A stretch of DNA of 64,000 nt from an uncultured Methylococcaceae bacterium (GTDB taxonomy: Bacteria > Pseudomonadota > Gammaproteobacteria > Methylococcales > Methylomonadaceae), in contig CAJAVP010000035.1 in the NCBI GenBank assembly GCA_903945375.1, forward strand, positions 1 to 64,000, given 5' to 3'. The position numbers and the translations under genes are program-made. The notes under the pieces are model-generated. The model was not told where the DNA came from and did not search any database. It saw nothing but the letters and a program-made list of their open reading frames with translations. Below are positions 1-8,694 of the stretch, in pieces. The stretch's first letter is position 1, and the number at the start of each line of letters is the position of its first letter.

Positions 1-69
1 ACAGCGAAAACCTATTTCTGTTTCTAGTTGGAAGCATAGGTTTTTCAATAGGTTAATGATTGAACGCAT
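1..69 (-). other. Possible 5' end of a minus-strand ORF leaving the window
   Basis: A minus-strand frame is open from about position 130 to the window edge and contains an ATG at 69. The translated stretch is lysine-, glutamate- and leucine-rich and looks helical, but only 23 codons after the ATG are visible. The Shine-Dalgarno match is weak (GAAGAA). No family can be recognised. It may be the start of a real gene or chance; the base pairs from 70 to 179 hold nothing else I can identify. Confidence 0.2.
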
Positions 70-179
70 TTCTTCAAACTTTGCATTGGACTTGAGTTTG
101 ATTAAATCATCTCCGCTTTACGAGGCGCTTTGTAACTTCGGGGCTATAGCTGCTTAAAACTGTCCGAAGTATTGCGTAT

Positions 180-448
180 TTAAACACTAATATTGTATCG
201 AGATGGAAACGGCAATATCTCCGTGTTAAACATCATAAATAATAAAATGTGACAGGTATAAGCGGCGAGGTTGCGACCCAAATCAGGATATTCTGGTTGG
301 GCTTATCTGTTAATAAGGCAGATGTAATTTGCAAAATAATCACTGCCCACAGCAACATTCTCACTAAACCACCGATGACCGCAAAAATAAGCATGAAAAC
401 AATCCGTTTCCAAGTGCTGAGTTGCGTGAGATTAAAGTTAAGTTGTAA
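180..448 (-). pseudogene. DUF4389 family membrane protein, frameshifted
   Basis: Two minus-strand frames together encode a DUF4389-like small membrane protein. The first frame gives an N-terminal part with NLTQLSTWKR followed by a hydrophobic helix (MLIFAVIGG and on) and TDKPNQNILIW. The second frame continues with GRNLAAYTCHILLF and ends FNTEILPFP before a stop at 180-182, matching the family's usual ending of a helix followed by FNT-x-x-x-PFP. The switch falls at plus positions 277-283, at a CCC-AAA run; one missing base would explain it. No start codon lies between the upstream DUF2333 stop and the conserved start of the domain, the first in-frame ATG being at 394. It is therefore either a decaying gene or carries sequencing errors. 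It sits directly behind the DUF2333 gene and would be cotranscribed with it. Confidence 0.6.
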
Positions 449-1474
449 CTAACCTCGGTTCATGATGTCGCGTAAATCCAGTGCTGCCGCATTAGCTCTA
501 GCAATATAATTAGCCATCGTCAGCGAATAGTTAGCAAATAAGCCATAACCATCACCATTTAAAATCATCGGGCTAAAAATAGGCTCTAATGAGTTTTCCA
601 ATGATTTAATCATGATTTCAACGGTACGCATGGCGCGTTTATCCAGCAAAATATCTTTAAAGTCATGTTTAATCGCTCTTAGGATATGTAGCAATGCCCA
701 ACTTGCACCACGTGCTTCGTAGAAAACATCGTCTATTTCCAACCAAGTGACCTTAGCAACAGGCGTTCCTTGCTTATCTGCCTCTTCACGTTCCAGCTGC
801 GTTAAGCCTGGCCCATAATTAGAGCCTGAGCTGTTAGCGGTTAGACGAGTAGACAGTCCACCCAAACGTTTGATAACAACCTCGGTATATTGCCAAAGAT
901 TGTCGGCTCGTGAATAAAATTGCGCTTTTTTAATGTTGCCACCAAAGTGTTGCAAACGCTCCATGTATTTGTGCAAGGCTTCTACCCCTTTTTGATACTC
1001 CGCTTCCGTAGAAGGCAATGCCCACGAGTCATTTTCAAAATAGAAATACGGTTCTGCAACGGCTAAATCAGGGTCTTCAGCTGACTGTGATTGGTCTCGA
1101 GCAAAGTGGTTTCTTAATGCCGATGTGGCATCCCGCAACATTACTAATGCACCAAACTCCCAATTAGGCACGTTATCAAGAAATACGCCTGGAGGGCCTA
1201 CATCGTTGGTAATGTAACCACCGGGTTTATGCAGTAAGACTTCGGCGATGTGCGCTAAGGTATTGGTGTAGACATAGCCGGTAGGTAAATTTTCTGTTTC
1301 ATGGGTTTCTTTAGCACGCTTCTCAGCTTCATCCACAATATTGAATTGACCTGGCTCACTACCCCACCAAGCACCTAAAATAATCAGGACAGTTAATACA
1401 ATAATGCCAAAAACGCTAAATCCCCAAAGTATTCCTCTCGATTTTATATCTTGCACTGTCTCGTTTGCCGCCAT
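449..1474 (-). CDS. DUF2333 family inner-membrane protein
   Basis: A 341-residue protein of the DUF2333 family, whose function is unknown. It has a short cytoplasmic N-terminus, one transmembrane helix at about residues 17-36 (GFSVFGIIVLTVLIILGAWW), and then a soluble, probably periplasmic domain. That domain carries the family's conserved regions, such as GYVYTNTLAHIAEVLLHKPGGY and the region around NWEFGALVMLRDA. Length is typical of the family. The start ATG at 1474 is preceded by a purine-rich stretch. The downstream gene is the broken DUF4389 gene, another small membrane protein, so the pair may have formed one membrane unit. Family assignment comes from remembered conserved motifs, not from a search. 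Confidence 0.8.
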   Translation of the reverse strand: MAANETVQDIKSRGILWGFSVFGIIVLTVLIILGAWWGSEPGQFNIVDEAEKRAKETHETENLPTGYVYTNTLAHIAEVLLHKPGGYITNDVGPPGVFLDNVPNWEFGALVMLRDATSALRNHFARDQSQSAEDPDLAVAEPYFYFENDSWALPSTEAEYQKGVEALHKYMERLQHFGGNIKKAQFYSRADNLWQYTEVVIKRLGGLSTRLTANSSGSNYGPGLTQLEREEADKQGTPVAKVTWLEIDDVFYEARGASWALLHILRAIKHDFKDILLDKRAMRTVEIMIKSLENSLEPIFSPMILNGDGYGLFANYSLTMANYIARANAAALDLRDIMNRG

Positions 1475-1598
1475 TTCAGGTATCCTTTAAAGAAGAGAGT
1501 ATGCGTGAAAAAAAAATTGCTGTTGGTTCGAATCATTAATATGAAAAACTCGTGACATGGTAGCAGGTTTTTTGATTTTTTGCTGCGTGGGCAAATCG

Positions 1599-2507
1599 CT
1601 ATTTTGATATTTTTTTAGCTCTTGGGTGCGTATTATCGTAGATATCTGCAAGATGCTGGAAATCAAGATGTGTGTAAATTTGCGTGGTATTGATATTACT
1701 ATGTCCGAGTAATTCTTGAACCGCTCGTAAATCGTGGCTAGATTCAAGCAAATGACTGGCAAAGCAATGCCTTAACATATGCGGATGGACATGCTCCGCC
1801 AATCCTTTCTTTTTGCACCATTGGCTTAACCGCAGCTCGATACTACGCTGACCTAGGCGCGTACCTTGTTTTGAAACAAAAACGGCGGATTCAGTCGGCT
1901 GGCTTTGTTTGGCACGCAATGGCAGCCAATTTTTTAGGGCGATGATGGCTTGACTACCGATGGGTAATATTCTTGATTTACCTCCTTTGCCCATGCGGAC
2001 TAGCAAGGATTGCTCGTCTAAATCGAGGTCGCTTAAGTCTAGCGAGGATAATTCTGTCAGACGCAATCCTGACGAATAAAACAATTCAAACATGGCCAAA
2101 TCACGAATTTCCAATGCGGAGTTCGTGCCGGCATCCAGCAACCCATTAATTTGGTCGACATCCAGTATTTTAGGTAATTTTTTAGCTTGTTTAGGGGCTT
2201 TTATTTGCTGTGCGGGATTATTATCAATCCATTGGTTTTTAAGCAAAAAATTATAAAAACTGCGGATAGCAGATAATTCACGCTGTAAACTTTTACTGCC
2301 AAGACCTGCGCGATGACGCCCGGCAATATGGGCGCGAATATCTTGGGGATTAAGGGCTTGCCAACGCTCAATCTGTCGACTGTCGCAATAGTCACTGAGT
2401 CGCTTTAAATCACGCTGATAATTGTTGGTCGTATGCGGTGATACGCGCTTTTCATGGCATAAGTGATCTAAATAGCCTCTAATTTGCTGTTCGGCCTCTT
2501 CAAGCAT
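1599..2507 (-). CDS. xerC: Tyrosine recombinase XerC
   Basis: Site-specific tyrosine recombinase that, with XerD, resolves chromosome dimers at dif during division. An N-terminal SAM-like core-binding domain (about residues 5-95) precedes the catalytic domain. Catalytic residues are visible: R149 in SSGLRLTE, H243 and R246 in HPHMLRH, H269 in LGHSN, and nucleophile Y278 in TQIYTHLD. I start it at the ATG at 2507, giving 302 residues like other XerC proteins; the reading frame extends 13 codons further but that extension is not conserved. Start and the stop of the upstream dapF-DUF484 gene are separated by one base, implying translational coupling in the classic dapF-DUF484-xerC order. Confidence 0.93.
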   Translation of the reverse strand: MLEEAEQQIRGYLDHLCHEKRVSPHTTNNYQRDLKRLSDYCDSRQIERWQALNPQDIRAHIAGRHRAGLGSKSLQRELSAIRSFYNFLLKNQWIDNNPAQQIKAPKQAKKLPKILDVDQINGLLDAGTNSALEIRDLAMFELFYSSGLRLTELSSLDLSDLDLDEQSLLVRMGKGGKSRILPIGSQAIIALKNWLPLRAKQSQPTESAVFVSKQGTRLGQRSIELRLSQWCKKKGLAEHVHPHMLRHCFASHLLESSHDLRAVQELLGHSNINTTQIYTHLDFQHLADIYDNTHPRAKKISK

Positions 2508-2508
2508 A

Positions 2509-4023
2509 TTAATCTTGTTGCAGTAATGAAATAAGACGAGTGCCAATTAATTCACTGATTTGCGTCAAAAATAGATTGCCCATATCCGCGTTAAAGCGTC
2601 CATCTTCACGGCTACCAATCGCAACGAGACCTTCCAATTCGGTGTAAATCATAGGGATAATGACACAGGATTTAACGTCTGCGGCGCTATCGCCAAACAA
2701 GATACGGGCTTGGGCAAGCGTAGGGCGACCGCAAAATGGGGTGCTGGTCGATAACTCTTTTAGAAAGGGTACGAGCGCTTCCGTACCGGGCTCTATGAAT
2801 AAGTGATGAACCGTCTCGTAAGGCGGATGACCAATCACCTTCACCGCTACAAAATCCGTCATAAAATAATTGCTAAAAACAATTTCCAAATTACCAAACG
2901 CTTCGTGTAGATTTGAGGCATCGAGTAAAGCCAGTGTTAGTTTATGCATACGCATGGAAGAGGTGTCGTTATCTCTAGCTATTTCTATTAAGGCGGAGAG
3001 CTGATTTTCCATTTCATGATGACGGCTACGGAAAATTTCTAATTGTTTTGAAATCAGAGAAACCGCGTTGCCACTGGGATGAGGGATTTCTATTTTTTCC
3101 AATAAATCTAAATGTTCACTAAAAAATTCAGGGTGTTTTTGTAGATAGTGTTCAACTTGCTGAGCCGATAAGCCAATCAGTGGCTCATTCTGATCATTTA
3201 GCTGAAGTTTGCCTTCAAAGACCGTTGTGGCAGTACCAGTCATAAAAACCGGTTCACCGCGACCCGGCCACTCAATTATCAAATCCCCACCGGGCAATTC
3301 CACATTGACAGCATGATCAAGTAAATTTTGCTCAATGCCAATGATTACCGCCGCACACGCACCACTGCCGCAGGCTAAAGTTTCCCCTGCACCGCGTTCG
3401 AATACACGTAGTTTGATATGTTGACGATCAATCACCTGCATAAAACCGATATTGGCGTGCTCTGGAAACATGGCATGACTTTCTAGGATGCTACCTAATT
3501 CCGTGACGGCGGCTGATTTAATATCATTGACTTGAATGACTGCATGTGGATTACCCACCGAAACGGCACCGAAGGCTTTCTCGGTATCGTTAATACACAC
3601 CGTGTAAAACTTAGATTCTTGTTCTGCGATGAGTGGAATTTCATAAGGCGCATGTTTAGGTACGCCCATATTCACCATAATCAGATTATCTTCATTGAAA
3701 TGGAGAATTAACTGACCGGCATTGGTATCAACGCTGATAACCTTCTTGGTCGATAAGCCTTTTTCTTTGATAAAACGAGCAAAACAACGCGCACCATTGC
3801 CACATTGCGAGACTTCACTGCCATCGGCATTAAAGATTCGATACTTGAAATCCGCGTGACCGCTAACCGGCGGCTCGACCAGCAATAATTGATCAAAACC
3901 AATACCAAAATGGCGGTCGGATAACTGACGGATTTGCTCCGGACTTAGCTCAACGGTCTGGTCGATAGTATCAATAACGACAAAATCATTACCGAGACCG
4001 TGCATTTTTGTGAAATTGATCAT
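2509..4023 (-). CDS. dapF: Diaminopimelate epimerase fused to a DUF484 domain
   Basis: Residues 1 to about 271 are a complete DapF, which converts LL- to meso-diaminopimelate for lysine and peptidoglycan synthesis. Both catalytic cysteines are present: C74 in QCGNGARC and C218 in ACGSGAC. After a short linker, residues about 283-504 form a complete DUF484 domain (GAF-like), recognisable from [13 protein letters not shown] and [15 protein letters not shown]. In most gammaproteobacteria these are two adjacent genes; here no stop or restart separates them. The next gene, xerC, is in its expected position. Because DapF normally ends near residue 275, both moieties appear intact and the fusion is probably functional, unless a single base error joins them. 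The function of DUF484 is unknown. Confidence 0.92.
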   Translation of the reverse strand: MINFTKMHGLGNDFVVIDTIDQTVELSPEQIRQLSDRHFGIGFDQLLLVEPPVSGHADFKYRIFNADGSEVSQCGNGARCFARFIKEKGLSTKKVISVDTNAGQLILHFNEDNLIMVNMGVPKHAPYEIPLIAEQESKFYTVCINDTEKAFGAVSVGNPHAVIQVNDIKSAAVTELGSILESHAMFPEHANIGFMQVIDRQHIKLRVFERGAGETLACGSGACAAVIIGIEQNLLDHAVNVELPGGDLIIEWPGRGEPVFMTGTATTVFEGKLQLNDQNEPLIGLSAQQVEHYLQKHPEFFSEHLDLLEKIEIPHPSGNAVSLISKQLEIFRSRHHEMENQLSALIEIARDNDTSSMRMHKLTLALLDASNLHEAFGNLEIVFSNYFMTDFVAVKVIGHPPYETVHHLFIEPGTEALVPFLKELSTSTPFCGRPTLAQARILFGDSAADVKSCVIIPMIYTELEGLVAIGSREDGRFNADMGNLFLTQISELIGTRLISLLQQD

Positions 4024-4192
4024 GCGTAAAGTTTACCAAAAAGTGACAAAAATAGGGGTTAATCGTACTCGGTCAGAAAGCTAAGCGAAACACGGTGTAT
4101 CCTAAATACTGCGGATAGAGATGCTTAGGCGATTTTGATGGTGGCATCTTATCATCAATAACTGAATTTTTCCTGATAAGCGTGTTTTAACT

Positions 4193-4969
4193 TCAAAGCG
4201 CAACAGCGAAGCCCAGTAAACTAAACAACGATGGGGTTGAGGAAGAGAGTCCAGTCGTTATATTGGTGAATACGGCGATACGATGAGTGATCGTCCATTG
4301 CATTCCACCACCGATAGCAGAGGATGTTATATCCGGTGCTGTGTTGCTATAACCATTGACAAACACGGCTAAGTCATCGCTTATATTGCGTTGCGCCGCC
4401 CAAGATAAGGCTAGCTGATAAACAGTATTAGCATCCGCATTTTGAGTCGTTAAAAAGCCGACGTTATATTCAATAGCAATGTCATAAGGCAGGATTTGGT
4501 CAAAGTTAATGCTCAATGCTGGTTGCGTTCCACTTTTAAACGCCGTGGATGCCCAATCCGACTGAACAGACATTTCAATGCCTACTGCGGGTAGATAAGA
4601 ATTATTGTGCAAGTCTCGAACATGCCATTTGACATCAAAGACTTGCGGGCTCATGCCGGTAATTTTTGCGTTATCTTGGAGAGTAAAGCCATTGGATAAC
4701 AAGCGTAGCTCAATGTCGTCAGTGAAGCCATAACGCAATAAATAACCAAGATTAAATTGTTGAGTCGATGTTGCTGTCGGCGCGTTGTAAGTCAACGGCG
4801 CGGCTTCGATATAAGCTCGCCCTTCAGGTAAGGTGAACGCACTGTTTGGATAATTGGCTAAATCTGGTCCAGGGTTACTAATAGAGATATCCGCGTGACT
4901 AAACGTACTGAATAGTAAGAGAAAGACTGAATACCGGAGAGATTGTTTAATGAATGAACATAGAGTCAT
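4193..4969 (-). CDS. Putative outer-membrane beta-barrel protein, phenol-degradation MetA-like
   Basis: A 258-residue exported protein. It has a signal peptide with a hydrophobic core at about residues 12-22 and likely cleavage after FSHA at residue 26. The mature part alternates short hydrophobic and polar stretches, as expected for beta strands, and ends in hydrophobic residues (LLGFAVAL). The pattern, including early YIEAAPLTY and LRYGFTDDIELRLLSNG, resembles the MetA-pathway-of-phenol-degradation family of putative channels. That family name does not establish a substrate. It stands alone between dapF and the ZIP transporter, with about 110 to 170 bases on each side, so it is probably its own transcript. 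Confidence 0.6.
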   Translation of the reverse strand: MTLCSFIKQSLRYSVFLLLFSTFSHADISISNPGPDLANYPNSAFTLPEGRAYIEAAPLTYNAPTATSTQQFNLGYLLRYGFTDDIELRLLSNGFTLQDNAKITGMSPQVFDVKWHVRDLHNNSYLPAVGIEMSVQSDWASTAFKSGTQPALSINFDQILPYDIAIEYNVGFLTTQNADANTVYQLALSWAAQRNISDDLAVFVNGYSNTAPDITSSAIGGGMQWTITHRIAVFTNITTGLSSSTPSLFSLLGFAVAL

Positions 4970-5079
4970 TAGCGTTTCCTGATTAATTATTGGGCACGAT
5001 TAATTTTCAGTTATTGCCTTTTAGTCATATTCGTTAGCATCGCTCAGCCAACGAATAACGTACTAAGGAGAGTAGTGCT

Positions 5080-5889
5080 TTATAGATCATGGACGAATTT
5101 ATGTAAACCACCGATGAGTATAACGCCAGCGGCAATCAAGGCTATTTGCTGTAACGAGGTTTTTGTATCTGTTTTTTTGTGCAGTGATGGAATTAAATCT
5201 GCGACGGCGATATAGATAAAGCTGGAAGCAGCTAAGGCCAAAAAATAAGGCAAATAATCATGCAAATCTTCCAAGCTAAAATAAGCCAGCACGCCGCCAA
5301 CAATGGTTGTTAGGCTGGCGAGAACATTATACAAAAGCGCTTTATTTTTTGCGTAACCACTATTCAGTAAAATCGCAAAATCGCCCAGTTCTTGTGGTAT
5401 CTCGTGTGTAGCAACGGCAAGGCTAGTGACAATACCGAGCTGGACATCGGTCAAAAACGCAGCGGCAATCAAAATACCGTCGACAAAATTGTGAATACCA
5501 TCTCCGATAATAATCAAGGTTCCCGCTGCTTTTACGCCATGTCCGTGACTATGTCCTGATTCATGACTGTGATCATCGCCATGCGCTTCACAACCACCAT
5601 AGTGACAATGACGCCAAATCAAGAGTTTTTCTAAGACAAAAAAGCTAAGAATTCCCGCTAAAATCGTTCCTGAAAGTGATTGAAAATGAGCAGGCGGCAC
5701 ATCAGCAAATGCCTCTGGAATTAAGCCTAAAAATGCGACGGCTAACAAAGCACCAATGGCAAAGCTGATGCCATGCGGCAAAACCGCGTTGCGTTGCTGG
5801 TCGGGCAGCAACAAAAAAAAGCCCGCAGCAAGTACACTCAATAAGCCACCTACCGCGCAAAAAACAATAATTAACCCTAAAATATCCAA
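5080..5889 (-). CDS. ZIP family divalent metal transporter
   Basis: Inner-membrane ZIP transporter, importing zinc or a related divalent metal. About eight hydrophobic segments are visible. A histidine-rich loop at residues 94-117 (H, D and G rich) separates the first three helices from the rest. Two signature metal-binding helices are intact: HNFVDG with H133, N134 and D137, and HEIPQELGDF with H162, E163 and E167. Length of 269 is normal for ZupT/GufA-like members. It lies four bases upstream of no other gene on its strand but directly follows pgeF in orientation (gap of four bases), so it may be the last gene of rluD-pgeF-ZIP. The exact metal cannot be read from sequence. Confidence 0.85.
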   Translation of the reverse strand: MDILGLIIVFCAVGGLLSVLAAGFFLLLPDQQRNAVLPHGISFAIGALLAVAFLGLIPEAFADVPPAHFQSLSGTILAGILSFFVLEKLLIWRHCHYGGCEAHGDDHSHESGHSHGHGVKAAGTLIIIGDGIHNFVDGILIAAAFLTDVQLGIVTSLAVATHEIPQELGDFAILLNSGYAKNKALLYNVLASLTTIVGGVLAYFSLEDLHDYLPYFLALAASSFIYIAVADLIPSLHKKTDTKTSLQQIALIAAGVILIGGLHKFVHDL

Positions 5890-5893
5890 TAGC

Positions 5894-6622
5894 TTAATCT
5901 CTCCATATCAACGTCACCATGCGCCCCGTGATGTGCTCGCGGCGATAAGAAAAAAACCGTGCGGTATCTGTCACTGTGCAAAAATCACCTCCATAAACCC
6001 GCTCCACGCCCAGTAGAGCAAGCTCAATACGCGCGAGTTGATAAATATCCGCTTGCCATTTGCCCTCTGTATTAGCCTGAAATGCAGATTCAAAGGCTGA
6101 ACTATTGTGCAAAAATGCCGTGCGAACGTCGTCACCCACTTCAAAGCAAGCCACGCCAATTGCCGGCCCTAACCAAACTAAAATGTCTTTTGGCAATACG
6201 GCAAGGGTGTTTTTGATAATGCCAGCCTGTAAACCTCGCCAACCGGCATGAATTGCCGCCACATGACATCCATCAGTGCTACACATCAACAGGGGCAAAC
6301 AATCAGCCGTCATAACAGCACACACCACACCAGCTTGCGAGGTATAACTGGCATCAGCCGATGGGATTGTCGTTTGGCGATCTGCTGCAACAACCGTATT
6401 ACCATGATGTTGTTGCAGCCACATGGGTTCATTAGGTAAGTTGAGACGCTGCCTGAGTATCGCTCGATTTTGGTTGACCTTGTTGGCCTCATCGCCGACA
6501 TGCAAGGCGAGATTAAAACTCGTATAAGTGCCGTCACTCACCCCTCCAGTGCGTAAGGTGCTTGCGCTGTGAATCGTACTAGGCGCAGGCCAATCGGGTG
6601 TCAGCCAATGGAGGTTATTCAT
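5894..6622 (-). CDS. pgeF: Purine nucleoside phosphorylase YfiH/PgeF family
   Basis: Member of the YfiH/Cu-oxidase_4 family, known as a zinc-dependent purine nucleoside phosphorylase and as a peptidoglycan-editing factor. The three metal-binding residues of the family are present: H73 in QHHGN, C108 in TADCLP and H125 in AIHAGWRG. Length of 242 residues is typical. Its start overlaps the end of rluD by eight bases, the same order (rluD then yfiH) as in Escherichia coli and many relatives, which indicates cotranscription. The four-base gap to the following ZIP gene suggests that gene may belong to the same transcript. Confidence 0.92.
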   Translation of the reverse strand: MNNLHWLTPDWPAPSTIHSASTLRTGGVSDGTYTSFNLALHVGDEANKVNQNRAILRQRLNLPNEPMWLQQHHGNTVVAADRQTTIPSADASYTSQAGVVCAVMTADCLPLLMCSTDGCHVAAIHAGWRGLQAGIIKNTLAVLPKDILVWLGPAIGVACFEVGDDVRTAFLHNSSAFESAFQANTEGKWQADIYQLARIELALLGVERVYGGDFCTVTDTARFFSYRREHITGRMVTLIWRD

Positions 6623-7553
6623 TGCTTGCCAATGCCTCTAGTAAATCAACCATGTCTTCGGGTAAAGCTTGTTCCCATTCAAGATAGTCATCCGTCACAG
6701 GATGTTGTAAGCCCAGTTTTGCGGCATGGAGGGCTTGACGCTTAAACGCGCGTAGCGTTTTTTCCAAACGCGCATTACACGAAGGGGGTAATTGGAAACG
6801 CCCACCATAAACTTGATCACCCAACAAAGGAAAGCGAATATGCGCCATGTGAACACGAATCTGATGAGTCCGACCGGTTTCTAATTTCACTTGAATCAGG
6901 GTGTGACGCTCAAAACGTTGTACGACGCGATAATGGGTAACGGCAAATTTGCCCGACTCGCGCACCACATAACGTTTACGGTCGGTAGGATGACGACCAA
7001 TCGGTTCATCAACCGTACCGCCTGCGGTCATACGTCCTCTGGCAATTGCGAGATACTCGCGATGGATTGCTCGGTCTTGCAATTGCTGAGTTAGACTATT
7101 ATGCGCTTGTAGCGTTTTTGCAATCATCAGCAAGCCACTGGTTTCTTTATCAATGCGATGCACAATACCGGCTCTGGGCAAAGTTTCAAGATTCGGATCA
7201 TGGTTAAGCAGCGCATTTAACAGCGTACCACTCCAATTGCCCACCGCAGGATGCACGACTAAACCTGCGGGTTTATTGACAATGAGCAGGCTGTCATCCT
7301 CAAAAATAATATCCAAGGGAATAGGTTCTGCCTCTGCGGTAATAACCACTTCGGCTTCGGCATCCATGTCGATGATTTCGCCGCCTTCTAATTTATCCTT
7401 AGGTTTTAAAAACGCACCATTCACTTGCACCCGCCCCAGTTTAATCCAGGTTTGTAGCTTACTGCGGGAATACTCACTAAAAAGTTCAACTAATATCTGA
7501 TCTAAGCGCATTCCAGCCATTTCAAAGGGGACTTCTGCTGTAATTTTTGTCAT
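6615..7553 (-). CDS. rluD: 23S rRNA pseudouridine synthase RluD
   Basis: Makes pseudouridines in helix 69 of 23S rRNA (positions 1911, 1915 and 1917 in Escherichia coli). An N-terminal S4 RNA-binding domain spans about residues 15-75 (RLDQILVELFSEYSRSKL). The catalytic domain holds HRIDKETSG with the catalytic aspartate D135, and RTHQIRVH near residue 230. Length of 312 residues is close to the E. coli enzyme. It is divergent from bamD, with about 120 bases between them, a very conserved arrangement in gammaproteobacteria and the main reason for choosing RluD over RluC. pgeF follows with a short overlap. Confidence 0.94.
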   Translation of the reverse strand: MTKITAEVPFEMAGMRLDQILVELFSEYSRSKLQTWIKLGRVQVNGAFLKPKDKLEGGEIIDMDAEAEVVITAEAEPIPLDIIFEDDSLLIVNKPAGLVVHPAVGNWSGTLLNALLNHDPNLETLPRAGIVHRIDKETSGLLMIAKTLQAHNSLTQQLQDRAIHREYLAIARGRMTAGGTVDEPIGRHPTDRKRYVVRESGKFAVTHYRVVQRFERHTLIQVKLETGRTHQIRVHMAHIRFPLLGDQVYGGRFQLPPSCNARLEKTLRAFKRQALHAAKLGLQHPVTDDYLEWEQALPEDMVDLLEALASNE

Positions 7554-7672
7554 ACAAATCTTCTGAATAACCTGTTGTTAAGTTATACTCATGGCTAATC
7601 TATTCGGCATAACCTGCCTGTCAGTTAATCCGCTGAGAAAAACCCCCAATATTACAACGTGTCGTTAACACT

Positions 7673-8524
7673 ATGCGATTAATTTTAATAAAAATTTTTT
7701 TTATTTGTTTTTTTTGTCTATCACTCCAAGGCTGTGAAACCTTAGGTGGTTTATTTTCAGATGACTCCGAACACGCCAATAATGCGGATGATGAGTACGG
7801 TGGATGGAATTCTGAAAAATTCCGTGCTGAAGCTAAAAAAGCGGTGGACTCCGGTAATTATGATAAAGCCATCAAACTTTATGAGGCCTTAGAATCGCGT
7901 TTCCCGTTTGGCGATACTGCCGCTCAAACGCAGTTAGATATCGCTTATGCGTACTATAAAAACAATGATGCCGAATCAGCCTTAGCTGCCGCTGATCGTT
8001 TCATTAAGATTAATCCTCGTAATCCTCATGTTGATTATGCTTACTATTTGAAAGGCCTAGTCAATTACAATCGTGACATCGGTTTTATTGATCGTTTTTT
8101 ACCCACCGATACCTCGCAACGCGATCCGGGCAGTGCCTCTAATGCGTATAATAATTTTGAAGACTTGTTAAAACGCTTTCCGGGTAGTCAATACACTGCT
8201 GACGCTAAATTACGCATGGTTGCGCTTAAAAATAACCTAGCGATGCACGAAGTCCATGTTGCCCGCTATTATTTAAAACGCCAGGCATATATTGCTGCGG
8301 CTAATCGCGCATCTGGTGTCGTAGATAACTATCAAAAAACCCCCGCTGTTCCTTTTGCACTGCAAGTGATGCAAGAAGCGTATACGCAACTGGGCATGAA
8401 TGAGCTCGCTGATGATGCCAAACGAGTTTATGACTTAAATTTTCCGGAAGGCCCGCCCGTTCCTGAACAAAAAAACAGCACCTTATCCCATCGTTTTTGG
8501 GATCTGATTGGTTTGGAAAAATAG
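7673..8524 (+). CDS. bamD: Outer membrane assembly lipoprotein BamD
   Basis: Essential lipoprotein of the BAM complex that folds and inserts outer-membrane beta-barrels. The signal peptide ends in a lipobox, LQGC, with lipidated C21. TPR-like helical repeats fill residues about 50-250, with the typical KLYEALESRFPFGDTAAQTQLDIAY-like segment and HVDYAYYLKGL. At 283 residues it is longer than the E. coli protein (245), the extra being an acidic stretch after the lipobox and a C-terminal tail. It is divergent from rluD, as usual. A TATACT element at about 7587 could be its -10, but no good -35 is visible. Confidence 0.93.
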   Translation: MRLILIKIFFICFFCLSLQGCETLGGLFSDDSEHANNADDEYGGWNSEKFRAEAKKAVDSGNYDKAIKLYEALESRFPFGDTAAQTQLDIAYAYYKNNDAESALAAADRFIKINPRNPHVDYAYYLKGLVNYNRDIGFIDRFLPTDTSQRDPGSASNAYNNFEDLLKRFPGSQYTADAKLRMVALKNNLAMHEVHVARYYLKRQAYIAAANRASGVVDNYQKTPAVPFALQVMQEAYTQLGMNELADDAKRVYDLNFPEGPPVPEQKNSTLSHRFWDLIGLEK

Positions 8525-8694
8525 GCATTGTGAAGGCTGTCGTAAGCCGCCTTTACCCTGAACTTTATGCAACAAACATGTTGTCTTCCTGTATCTTGTT
8601 GATGTGTGCAATCGATTTGTCATCGTCGATAGCCTAATTGATCGCCCATCACCGAGCGCTTTATTAACCTCAAATTTCCAGTAACTGTCATTGC

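Noticed and set aside
1487-1762. 91-codon frame overlapping the end of xerC
   Set aside because: It overlaps the catalytic end of XerC in another frame and has no recognisable features.
5028-5057. ATTCGTT/AACGAAT hairpin between the ZIP gene and the beta-barrel gene as terminator
   Set aside because: The stem is short and no T-run follows on either strand; evidence is too thin to list.
8560-8595. GAACTT followed by a TCT element before mfd, considered as a sigma-E promoter
   Set aside because: The spacing is 18 bases and the -10 (TCTTC) is poor, so it falls below the quality of the rpoE promoter.
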